7,624 nt of DNA from Kiritimatiellia bacterium (GTDB lineage: Bacteria > Verrucomicrobiota > Kiritimatiellia > UBA8416 > JAIOPI01). The notes beneath the pieces are model-generated. The model ran no database searches and was not told where the DNA came from. It saw only the letters and a program-made list of their open reading frames with translations. Within the stretch, counting starts at the first letter, position 1. Each line of letters opens with the position of its first letter. Shown here one piece after another: positions 1-5,631 of the stretch. The stretch spans positions 1 through 7,624 of the forward strand of contig JAPKCZ010000090.1 in NCBI GenBank assembly GCA_028822745.1, read 5' to 3'. A program made the position numbers and the translations under genes.

Positions 1-830
1 CAGGTCTGCATGTTGGTATCGTGGTGGGTTTGATCGTGTTCGTCTTGAACGCGTGTCGCATCCCGCGCACGCACTGGATCTGGATTCTGCTGCCCGTCCT
101 GACGGCGTACACCATGATGACGGGGGCTCGGGCAAGTGCCGTGCGCGCGTGCATCATGGCGCTCATCTATTTTGCGGCGTCTGGGGTAGGGCGGCGTGCG
201 GATGTTCCTTCCGCTGTCGCGGCCGCGGCGCTCGCGATCGTATTGTGGGAGCCGGGTCAGCTTCTCGATATGGGCTTCATATTCTCCTTCACCGTTGTCG
301 TCGGCCTGATCGTGTTCTGTCCGATATTCTGGCAATGGCTGTCGCCGTGGACTGGACGTGACGCGCTCAGGGCGCCTGTTCTCGAAGGCGCGGGGGATCG
401 CGTCGCCGTAACGGTACGCCAATACGTGGCCGGGCTGGTAACTGTGTCGCTGGCGGCGTGGTTGATCAGCACACCCTTGACGGCGCACTTCTTCGGGCGC
501 ATCACACCCATCGGATTGCTGGGAAACCTATTCGTCATCCCAGTAACGTTCTTGCTCGTGCTGAGTGGGGCCACGAGCATGTTGTTGGGCGGCCTACTGC
601 CATGGGTTGGTGAGATTTTCAATCACACGTCCATCGCCTTGGCCAAGCTCTTAATCGAGCTACTTGATATTATGGTGCTGGTCCCCTTCGGCCAGATCGA
701 GGTCGCGCCGTGGCCACTCTGGTCCGTGGGTCTCGCCTACATAGCGCTCGCGGCGACCGGCGCAGTCCTGCATCTGCGCTGCCGGCGTGCTATTAGGGTG
801 GCGTCGCCGGAGGGGCGTGAGGCGCTTTGA
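1..830 (+). CDS. comEC: ComEC/Rec2-family competence protein, C-terminal part (5' truncated by window edge)
   Basis: This is the C-terminal 275 residues of a polytopic membrane protein. The reading frame is open to the left edge (first full codon at base 3), so a GTG at 21 is internal and not the start. The first visible residues, GLHVGIVVG, match the ComEC competence-domain signature (SGLHxG). Further family features follow: TGARASAVRA, the GRRAD segment, the LLDMGFIFSF segment, and the late STPLTAHFFGRITPIGLLGN stretch. Several hydrophobic helices are visible. In the family, ComEC forms the inner-membrane channel that passes single-stranded DNA during transformation. The protein ends soon after the last helices with a short Arg-rich tail, so the C-terminal metallo-beta-lactamase-like domain found in many ComEC proteins is absent here. 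The downstream toxin-antitoxin module starts about 120 bases later and looks like a separate unit. Family assignment is firm; whether the cell is competent is unknown. Confidence 0.9.
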   Translation, partial: GLHVGIVVGLIVFVLNACRIPRTHWIWILLPVLTAYTMMTGARASAVRACIMALIYFAASGVGRRADVPSAVAAAALAIVLWEPGQLLDMGFIFSFTVVVGLIVFCPIFWQWLSPWTGRDALRAPVLEGAGDRVAVTVRQYVAGLVTVSLAAWLISTPLTAHFFGRITPIGLLGNLFVIPVTFLLVLSGATSMLLGGLLPWVGEIFNHTSIALAKLLIELLDIMVLVPFGQIEVAPWPLWSVGLAYIALAATGAVLHLRCRRAIRVASPEGREAL

Positions 831-836
831 GGGAAC

Positions 837-854
837 ACGGTTTCGGGTAACCGT
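837..854 (+). terminator. Weak hairpin after comEC, possible terminator
   Basis: ACGGTT at 837-842 and AACCGT at 849-854 form a perfect 6-bp stem with a 6-base loop, beginning seven bases after the comEC stop. No U-tract follows (the next bases are TAAGCTTGG), so it is not a classical intrinsic terminator. It could be chance. Confidence 0.25.
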
Positions 855-896
855 TAAGCTTGGTGTTGCGACACGGGCGTTTACATGTGACGTGCG

Positions 897-945
897 TTGA
901 CAGAAACCTCTCTGTATAGTACTCTTGTTGGTACTAATAAGAGGT
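897..945 (+). promoter_or_regulatory. Promoter/operator region of the toxin-antitoxin operon with nested inverted repeats
   Basis: A perfect -35 hexamer TTGACA lies at 897-902. The -10 is ambiguous: TATAGT at 915-920 fits the consensus well but leaves only a 12-base spacer, while TACTCT at 920-925 has the ideal 17-base spacer but a poor match. Overlying this is a perfect inverted repeat TAGTAC-N8-GTACTA (917-936). Outside it is a second pair, ACCTCT (906-911) and AGAGGT (940-945), almost on the same centre. Phd/YefM antitoxins usually bind palindromes in their own promoter, so these repeats are the natural operator candidates. The right outer arm contains the GAGG ribosome-binding site. Confidence 0.55.
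941..944 (+). promoter_or_regulatory. Ribosome-binding site that sets the antitoxin start
   Basis: GAGG (within AAGAGG) lies six bases before the ATG at 951. It supports that ATG over an in-frame TTG at 897, which is part of the -35 element and has no ribosome-binding site. Confidence 0.7.
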
Positions 946-950
946 CTTTT

Positions 951-1208
951 ATGAGCACTATTGTTGCGGCGGACATCAAACGGCGTGGGGTTTCGGCCTT
1001 TGCGGATGCTTTGAGTGAGGACGGTGAGGCCGTCATTACGGTGCGTGGCAAGGGGCGCTACGTGGTGATGACCATTGAAAAATATGGAGAACTTCGGGAA
1101 TCCGAGCTTACGCAGGCCGTGCGGGAAACGCGCGCTGATTATGAGGCGGGTCGCGTGGACGACCGAACGATCGACGATCACATGCGGCGCCTGAATGAAG
1201 ACGTATGA
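951..1208 (+). CDS. Phd/YefM-family type II antitoxin
   Basis: An 85-residue protein with the Phd/YefM layout. The N-terminal part (residues about 1-55) carries a short strand-helix start, then the diagnostic AVITVRGKGRYVVMTIEKY segment, in which a beta-hairpin with a G-(K/R)-G-R-Y core leads into the V-x-x-x-x-E-Y helix. The C-terminal tail (about 56-85) is charged and likely disordered until it wraps the toxin. In this family the N-terminal domain dimerises and binds operator DNA, and the tail neutralises the toxin. The reading frame can be extended upstream to 897, but the ATG at 951 has the good ribosome-binding site and begins where the family normally begins. The gene overlaps the downstream toxin by 14 bases, the usual order with antitoxin first. 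Autoregulation through the repeats at 906-945 is inferred. Family assignment is confident; the partner specificity is not known. Confidence 0.85.
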   Translation: MSTIVAADIKRRGVSAFADALSEDGEAVITVRGKGRYVVMTIEKYGELRESELTQAVRETRADYEAGRVDDRTIDDHMRRLNEDV

Positions 1209-1473
1209 GCTGGTGTTTACGCAGAGCTATACAAGGCACGCCAAGCGGTTCATGCGCAAGCATCCGGGGTTGCGCGGTCAGTATCGAAAGACACTTGAGC
1301 TTCTGGAGCTGAATCCGTTTCATCCGTCACTGCGTTTGCACAAACTCAAGGGATCACTTGATAAGGTGCATTCGGCATCCATCAACATGTCGTATCGCAT
1401 CGCGCTTGATTTTCTGGTGGAGGGCAGGACGATCATCCCCATTGATGTCGGGCCACACGACCAAGTGTATTGA
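1195..1473 (+). CDS. RelE/ParE-superfamily toxin (YafQ/RelE-StbE-like)
   Basis: A 92-residue basic protein starting at the ATG inside the antitoxin's last codons. It has the RelE-fold pattern: an N-terminal strand (YELVFTQSY), two helices (about residues 11-40, RHAKRFMRKHPGLRGQYRK), the LHKLKG turn, then strands ASINMSYRIALDF and TIIPIDVG, ending with GPHDQVY. The final (I/V)GxHDxVY motif with a near-terminal His is typical of YafQ/RelE-StbE-like mRNA interferases, where the His acts in ribosome-dependent mRNA cleavage. Here His88 is the candidate. ParE-type gyrase toxins share the fold but not usually this ending, so RNase activity is the better inference. There is no clear ribosome-binding site before the start, which suggests translation coupled to the antitoxin. 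The fold looks complete and undamaged, so the module may be active. Confidence 0.83.
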   Translation: MKTYELVFTQSYTRHAKRFMRKHPGLRGQYRKTLELLELNPFHPSLRLHKLKGSLDKVHSASINMSYRIALDFLVEGRTIIPIDVGPHDQVY

Positions 1474-1601
1474 TGAATTGATCAAACGCGTATCGTCCTG
1501 CTGCGAAAGCACAGAACCATCGTGCCGGGTGGGGTGTAGGGTATCGGCCGACATGGGACACATGTAAGCGGTAAGCTTGTCCCTCAATTGCTTTCAACAC
1601 C
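1474..1601. other. Gene-free spacer after the toxin
   Basis: No credible gene is seen. The stretch has only small repeats, for example GGGACA at 1555-1560 paired with TGTCCC at 1578-1583 across a 17-base loop, with no following U-tract. It separates the toxin gene from the long hairpin and the convergent peptidase gene. Confidence 0.5.
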
Positions 1602-1676
1602 AAGCGCTCTACGGAGTGTTGCACGCCATGGATAATTTTGGCCTAAGCGTGGAGTGCGACACTCCGTGGAGCGCTT
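1602..1676. repeat. Long hairpin formed by two inverted copies of a ~30-bp palindromic unit (REPIN/MITE-like)
   Basis: Bases 1602-1630 pair with 1648-1676: 29 positions with 25 Watson-Crick pairs, 3 G-U pairs (1610/1668, 1620/1658, 1629/1649) and 1 mismatch (1625/1653), around a 17-base loop (1631-1647). Each arm is itself a small palindrome: GGAGTG-CGA-CACTCC at 1651-1665, and the diverged GGAGTG-TTG-CACGCC at 1613-1627. The structure is therefore two head-to-head copies of one unit, the arrangement called a REPIN in other bacteria. It begins five bases beyond the stop of the minus-strand peptidase and lies between two convergent genes, so it could also serve as a bidirectional 3' end or mRNA-stabilising structure. 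No U-tract follows on either strand. The structure is directly visible; the mobile or repetitive nature is inferred. Confidence 0.8.
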
Positions 1677-1680
1677 TGCT

Positions 1681-2748
1681 TTAGAACGGAACGAAGTTCG
1701 TCCTGGGTGTTATCTTCGCGACGGTCATGGCGAGTAGTTTTGAACATTGTTCGAGATCCTTCAAGCAGATGACCTCGCAGGGGCTGTGCATATAACGCAG
1801 CGGTATGCCTATCAGGCCTGTCACCACGCCCGCCCGGTTGAGTTGCAGGGCGTTGGCGTCGGTCCCCGTTCCTCTGGACTCGGCGTTAATTTGGCAGGGG
1901 ATTTTTTCCGCTTTGGCGGTTTTGACCATCAGTTCGAAAAGTTTCGGGTTGATGTTCGGGCCGCGCGTTAACACGGGGCCGCCGCCGAGTTTGATCAAGG
2001 TCTCGCGCTTGATGGCATCACCCATATTGGGATGATCGGTGGCGAAGGTCACGTCAACCGCAATGCCGATATCGGGGTCAATGCCGAAGGCGGATGTGGT
2101 TGCGCCGCGCAGGCCAATTTCTTCTTGAACGGTGGCGACGGCATGGACTTCTGCATGTGGTTTGAGTGTGGAAAGCAAACGAGCCGCTTCCAGAACAACA
2201 AAGGCGCCTGCGCGATTGTCGAATGCACGCCCCACGGCCAGACCATTACCCATTTCTTCAAAACCGTAGGCGATGACCAGTGGATCGCCTACAGCGACAC
2301 GTTTGACTGCGTCGGCGTTGTCTGTCGCGCCAATGTCGACCCAGAGGTCTTTCACTTCAGAGACTCGCTTGCGAGATTCTGCATCCTGCAGGTGAATGGC
2401 CACTTTGCCAATGACGCCTCGCACAATGCCTTTTCGGCCCATGATCTGCACGCGCTGTCCCTGGGCTATTTGTGGGTCCCAGCCGCCCAGCGCCTGAATC
2501 CACAGGAAACCCTTGTCGTCGATATGGGAGACTTGAAAGCCGATTTCATCATAGTGTCCGGCGAACATCACGCGTGGCGATCCGCCAGGGTTTATGACAG
2601 CGTGGGAGTTTCCGTGTGTATCCGTCGACACGTTCGCTGCGAACGTTTCTGCTTCCGCCTTCCACACCTTGGCGACAGGTGCTTCATATCCGGATGGGCT
2701 GATACTGTTAATGAGGTCTGCCAGGAACTTTTTTGACTGGTTCTTCAT
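1681..2748 (-). CDS. M42-family (glutamyl/cellulase-like) metallo-aminopeptidase
   Basis: A 355-residue cytosolic enzyme, the normal length for M42 peptidases, which form large tetrahedral aminopeptidase complexes and trim peptides from the N-terminus using two metal ions. All expected residues are visible: His65 and Asp67 in AGHYDEIGF, bridging Asp177 in GRAFDNRAG, the catalytic Glu209 and metal-ligand Glu210 in VQEEIG, Asp232 in VDVTFATD, and His321 in RYMHSPCE near the C-terminus. The PDZ-like insert spans about residues 72-165. The frame extends 26 codons further upstream, but the ATG at 2748 is chosen because the extension has no family similarity and a purine-rich AAAGAAG lies just ahead of this ATG. 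It is convergent with the toxin gene and its stop is five bases from the 1602-1676 hairpin. Exact substrate preference (Glu/Asp, Leu or endoglucanase-annotated types) cannot be read from sequence. Confidence 0.93.
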   Translation of the reverse strand: MKNQSKKFLADLINSISPSGYEAPVAKVWKAEAETFAANVSTDTHGNSHAVINPGGSPRVMFAGHYDEIGFQVSHIDDKGFLWIQALGGWDPQIAQGQRVQIMGRKGIVRGVIGKVAIHLQDAESRKRVSEVKDLWVDIGATDNADAVKRVAVGDPLVIAYGFEEMGNGLAVGRAFDNRAGAFVVLEAARLLSTLKPHAEVHAVATVQEEIGLRGATTSAFGIDPDIGIAVDVTFATDHPNMGDAIKRETLIKLGGGPVLTRGPNINPKLFELMVKTAKAEKIPCQINAESRGTGTDANALQLNRAGVVTGLIGIPLRYMHSPCEVICLKDLEQCSKLLAMTVAKITPRTNFVPF

Positions 2749-2836
2749 GCACGCTTCTTTCGAGAATCTATAGATGTTTGTTTGGGCGTAAATCCGTAAT
2801 GAATGTGGCAACTCTAATGCAAACAAGCCCCTTCCG
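2749..2836 (-). other. Leader region of the M42 peptidase gene
   Basis: The 88 bases upstream of the peptidase start contain a purine-rich AAAGAAG near the ATG and a possible minus-strand -10 TATAGA (plus coordinates 2767-2772), but no convincing -35 at the right distance. A 10-base palindrome ATCTATAGAT (2766-2775) covers this site. If the cytochrome remnant is not a gene, the gene-free stretch would run from 2749 to 3182 and would hold only this leader, that remnant and the ctpA promoter candidate. Confidence 0.3.
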
Positions 2837-3121
2837 TCAGCAACATATGGCGGCCAATTGCTCAGGGGGCATGATCTTGAGGATTTCGCGCATCACGAGG
2901 AGATGCACGTCGTTGGTCGCAACAGGCCGGACATCACCCGTGATCTTCTCGATCTGCGAAGGCGTATACCAGGATGGAAGCGATGCGATGGACGGCGTCT
3001 TCAACGCAACACTGCCTACGCCCGAGCCGCCATGGCACGTTGCGCAGACGGTTGCGCAGGTCGTTTTACCGTCGTCGGCAAGCTGCTGAGGGGCGTGTTT
3101 GCTGCGCTTCTGGCTTTGCAA
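2837..3121 (-). pseudogene. Cytochrome c-like domain, probably a decayed gene
   Basis: Translating from a TTG at 3121 gives 94 residues with a class I cytochrome c pattern: heme-binding CATCH at residues 26-30, GGSGVGS, a PSIASLPSWYTPSQIEKI stretch like the small diheme/c553-type subunits, and Met77 in VMREIL as candidate axial ligand, followed by MPPEQLAA. Such proteins are exported and carry heme in the periplasm, yet there is no signal peptide here: an in-frame stop lies at 3140-3142 and there is no ATG and no clear ribosome-binding site. The C-terminus breaks off as ICC-stop where the family would continue with a helix of the AAYVA type, and a neighbouring frame reads YVADG exactly there, which suggests a frameshift near 2840-2850. 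It is divergent from ctpA. It may be a remnant, or a fragment with sequencing errors; the plus-strand frames here show nothing recognisable. Confidence 0.5.
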
Positions 3122-3143
3122 GTCAGGCTTCGTCGGGTATCAT
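3116..3143 (+). promoter_or_regulatory. Candidate sigma70-type promoter of the ctpA-tsaD-gltX-der cluster
   Basis: TTGCAA at 3116-3121 (4 of 6 consensus bases) and TATCAT at 3138-3143 (5 of 6) are separated by 16 bases. Transcription would begin near 3150, giving a leader of about 33 bases before the ctpA ATG. It overlaps the start of the decayed cytochrome frame. Pattern match only. Confidence 0.4.
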
Positions 3144-3170
3144 GACTGACCATTGTATTCTTCTCTATTT

Positions 3171-3174
3171 GGAG
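3171..3174 (+). promoter_or_regulatory. Ribosome-binding site that sets the ctpA start
   Basis: GGAG lies eight bases before the ATG at 3183. It favours this ATG over an in-frame TTG at 3153, and the signal peptide begins properly at this ATG. Confidence 0.7.
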
Positions 3175-3182
3175 CATGTTCT

Positions 3183-4508
3183 ATGTCTTGTCATCGCCTT
3201 TTCCCTGTCTGCTCTCATGCCGTGCTGCTCGGGCTCTTCGCTGCCATGCTGGCGCCTCCTGGGCTGGCCGATGATGCCGTGACGAATGCTGCGCCGGCGA
3301 TTGAACAGGATGTCGATGTCGAGGCGTTGGCGGTTCATGAAGCTGATCTCGATCTGGCGATGCCAGAGATCGAGCTTTTCACTGAGGCGCTTCTACATGT
3401 TCGTAAGCACTACGTGAATGAGAAGACCTATCAAGAGATCGTCTCGGGCGCTTTGCATGGCATGCTCGGTGAGCTGGACGCGCACAGTTCTTTTTTGGAG
3501 CCACGCGATTACGAGGAGATGCAGGATGATACCTCGGGTAAGTTTAGCGGGATCGGCATTCACATCGGTATTCGCGGTGGGAATCCAATGGTCATCGCGC
3601 CAATCGAAGGAACACCTGCATTTCGTGCCGGACTGCAGTCCGGCGATCGCATCCTGAAAATTGACGGTGAAACAATCACGAATCTGTCACTGCGAGATTC
3701 AATCAAACGCCTTCGCGGGGAAACCGGAACCGAGGTCATTCTCACCGTTCAAGGGCACGGCGATGACGAACCACGCGAGGTGCCCATCGTACGCGAAAGC
3801 ATTATTGTGCCGAGCGTCAAAGGGGCGTCACTCGTACGTGACAACATCGGCTATGTACGTATCACGCAATTTTCGGCACCGACCGACAGACTGTTAAAAG
3901 AGGCCATCGTCGATTTGATGGAGCAGGGCATGGATGCACTCGTGCTGGACTTGCGCGGCAATCCCGGGGGGCTCTTGAAGTCCGCGGTTAAAGTGTCCAG
4001 CATGTTTCTGCCCGTGGGTGAGGTGATTGTCACCACGAAGGGACGTCCGAAAGTTTATGGAGACCGTTCGAGTCATTCATCCGGGCCATTGCATTTGACT
4101 GAATTTCCAATGGCGATTCTGGTGAACGGCGGAAGCGCCAGCGCCTCTGAAATTGTGGCCGGCGCGCTACAGGATCACGGACGTGCGGTTCTGGTAGGCT
4201 CGACGACCTTTGGTAAAGCGTCGGTGCAAAGTGTGATTCCTCTGGGCCAGGGCAAGAAGGAGGCTCTGCGCCTGACGATAGCGCGTTATTACACACCCAG
4301 TGGTAAGGAAATTCATGACGTTGGCATCGAACCGGATATTTCTGTGCATATGAAACCCTCCGACTGGAAACGTGTTCAGATACGGCGGTCGCATCTGGAA
4401 ACGCCCTTGCTTTTCGAGGATGATGTCAAAAGCAAGTACAAGGACGCGGAGGACCACGTGCTGAATCGCGCGCTGGACGTGTTGCTTGCGGTGAAGATTT
4501 TCAAGTGA
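3183..4508 (+). CDS. ctpA: S41-family C-terminal processing (tail-specific) protease
   Basis: A 441-residue exported serine protease. Residues 1-29 look like a Sec signal peptide (hydrophobic AVLLGLFAAML core, likely cut after PGLA), placing it in the periplasm or envelope. An N-terminal helical region (about 55-115, with LHGMLGELDAHSSFL typical of CtpA) leads to a PDZ domain (about 118-195, GKFSGIGIHIG and GDRILKIDGE) and the S41 protease core. The catalytic dyad is visible: Ser320 in GGSASASEI and Lys345 in TFGKASVQ, 25 residues apart as in E. coli Prc, with Gln349 at the conserved +4 position. The VLDLRGNPGG signature is at about 254-263. Family members cut other envelope proteins near the C-terminus, often controlling cell-wall enzymes. 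It is the first gene of the cluster, and its stop overlaps the tsaD GTG by four bases (GTGA). The symbol is by family; orthology to a particular CtpA is not shown. Confidence 0.93.
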   Translation: MSCHRLFPVCSHAVLLGLFAAMLAPPGLADDAVTNAAPAIEQDVDVEALAVHEADLDLAMPEIELFTEALLHVRKHYVNEKTYQEIVSGALHGMLGELDAHSSFLEPRDYEEMQDDTSGKFSGIGIHIGIRGGNPMVIAPIEGTPAFRAGLQSGDRILKIDGETITNLSLRDSIKRLRGETGTEVILTVQGHGDDEPREVPIVRESIIVPSVKGASLVRDNIGYVRITQFSAPTDRLLKEAIVDLMEQGMDALVLDLRGNPGGLLKSAVKVSSMFLPVGEVIVTTKGRPKVYGDRSSHSSGPLHLTEFPMAILVNGGSASASEIVAGALQDHGRAVLVGSTTFGKASVQSVIPLGQGKKEALRLTIARYYTPSGKEIHDVGIEPDISVHMKPSDWKRVQIRRSHLETPLLFEDDVKSKYKDAEDHVLNRALDVLLAVKIFK

Positions 4509-5572
4509 TCGTTCTCGGTATTGAAACGTCATGTGACGAAACCTCTGCAGCGGTCGTGCGCGCACCAGGAGAGGTGCTGTCGAACGTCGTCTTTACGCAG
4601 CAGGAGATGCACGGGCCATTCGGCGGTGTCGTCCCTGAGATCGCGTCCCGCAGTCATCTTGAAAAACTGCCCGATGTGGTCGAGCAGGCGCGCGAAGAAT
4701 CGGGCCTGAGTTGGGGCGAGATTGATGCCATCGCCGTCACCTATGGGCCCGGCCTTGCCAGTTCGCTTCTGATCGGGATGTCGGGTGCCAAAGGATTGGC
4801 GATGCGATTGGGCATTCCTCTCATCCCAGTCAATCATTTGCACGGCCATATTTTTTCCGCTTTATTATCGCCCGGGTGTCCCTCAATTCAGGAGGCTTGC
4901 CCTTTTATTGCACACGTTGTTTCCGGTGGGCATACGAGTTTGGTCGAAGTCAAAGATCCGCAGACGGTACGACTGCTCGGACAGACGATCGATGATGCAG
5001 CGGGTGAGGCCTTTGATAAGGGCGCCAGTTTGTTGGGTCTGGGGTATCCCGGCGGGCCACTGATGGATCGCCTGGCCAAGGAAGGAAATGCTTCCGCTGT
5101 CAAATTTCCAAGAACACAACTCTCCGCCGATAGTCTGAAACATTATCCGCATTTGGACCCAGAGCTGTCCTTTAGCTACAGCGGACTCAAGACATCGCTG
5201 ATGTATTACGTCAAAAAGCACCCAGAATCGCGTGATGACGACGTCCAGCGGCAGGATGTGGTGGCCAGCTATCAGGAGGCCATCGTGGATGCCCTCGTGT
5301 CGCGATGCGTGCGCGCCATGGACGGACAAACGACGCTGGCCATGGGGGGCGGCGTCTCCTTAAACAGCCGTTTACGGGCGCGTTTACAGGGGGAAGCGGC
5401 CGCACGTGGTTGGCAACTGCTGCTGACGGAACCACGATTCTGCGCGGACAATGCCGCCATGATTGCGTTCGTTGCCGCGCAGGGATTGGCGGGTGTGACG
5501 AAGGGCGTCGATGCGATGAAGATTGATGTTATGCCCTCATTGAGTATAGTTATAGGTTCCGCTCGTTGCTGA
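4505..5572 (+). CDS. tsaD: tRNA N6-adenosine threonylcarbamoyltransferase TsaD
   Basis: A 355-residue protein of the Kae1/TsaD/Gcp family, which with TsaB and TsaE transfers threonylcarbamoyl from TC-AMP to A37 of ANN-decoding tRNAs in the cytoplasm. The start is the GTG overlapping the ctpA stop, because MIVLGIETSCDET is the canonical N-terminus. Visible motifs: the ASKHA phosphate loop at the N-terminus, metal ligands His111 and His115 in NHLHGH, VVSGGHTSLV (138-147), DDAAGEAFDKGA, SYSGLKTSL (224-232), GGGVSLNSRLR (281-291), and the third metal ligand Asp315 in FCADNAAMIA. It is slightly longer than the usual 335-345 residues, largely at the C-terminus. Translational coupling to ctpA is likely, since no strong ribosome-binding site precedes the GTG. 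All active-site residues are intact and the gene is expected to be essential or near-essential. Confidence 0.96.
   Translation: MIVLGIETSCDETSAAVVRAPGEVLSNVVFTQQEMHGPFGGVVPEIASRSHLEKLPDVVEQAREESGLSWGEIDAIAVTYGPGLASSLLIGMSGAKGLAMRLGIPLIPVNHLHGHIFSALLSPGCPSIQEACPFIAHVVSGGHTSLVEVKDPQTVRLLGQTIDDAAGEAFDKGASLLGLGYPGGPLMDRLAKEGNASAVKFPRTQLSADSLKHYPHLDPELSFSYSGLKTSLMYYVKKHPESRDDDVQRQDVVASYQEAIVDALVSRCVRAMDGQTTLAMGGGVSLNSRLRARLQGEAAARGWQLLLTEPRFCADNAAMIAFVAAQGLAGVTKGVDAMKIDVMPSLSIVIGSARC
5523..5550 (+). promoter_or_regulatory. Candidate internal promoter for gltX-der inside the end of tsaD
   Basis: TTGATG at 5523-5528 (4 of 6) and TATAGT at 5545-5550 (5 of 6) are 16 bases apart, in the last codons of tsaD. 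Transcription would begin about 75 bases before the gltX ATG. The 59-base tsaD-gltX gap, unlike the overlaps elsewhere in the cluster, makes separate expression of gltX plausible. Pattern match only. Confidence 0.33.
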
Positions 5573-5618
5573 TTGCCCCCAAGCAGGCCGAGCTTGCTAT
5601 CCCACCAGACCCCTTTTT

Positions 5619-5624
5619 GGAAAG
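5619..5624 (+). promoter_or_regulatory. Ribosome-binding site that sets the gltX start
   Basis: GGAAAG lies seven bases before the ATG at 5632. It supports this start over an in-frame upstream TTG at 5566 that would overlap tsaD and add 22 residues not seen in the family. Confidence 0.65.
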
Positions 5625-5631
5625 AAACGTT

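Noticed and set aside
853..859. GTTAAGC, a match to the integron core site GTTRRRY, ahead of the toxin-antitoxin pair
   Set aside because: A 7-base degenerate match occurs by chance several times in a window of this size, and there is no matching RYYYAAC partner or attC-like structure on either side of the module.
660..1181. 173-codon open frame on the minus strand
   Set aside because: It spans the end of comEC, the promoter region and the antitoxin in antisense, with no recognisable domain; coincidental.
1543..1583. Small inverted repeats after the toxin gene as a terminator
   Set aside because: Stems of 4-6 bp with long loops and no U-tract; not distinguishable from chance.
2032..2736. 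234-codon open frame on the plus strand opposite the M42 peptidase
   Set aside because: It lies wholly antisense to a clearly recognised enzyme, has no family-like motif and no ribosome-binding site; its length follows from the codon use of the true gene.
2766..2775. ATCTATAGAT palindrome as an operator for the peptidase gene
   Set aside because: Only 10 bases and AT-rich, single copy; insufficient to claim a binding site.
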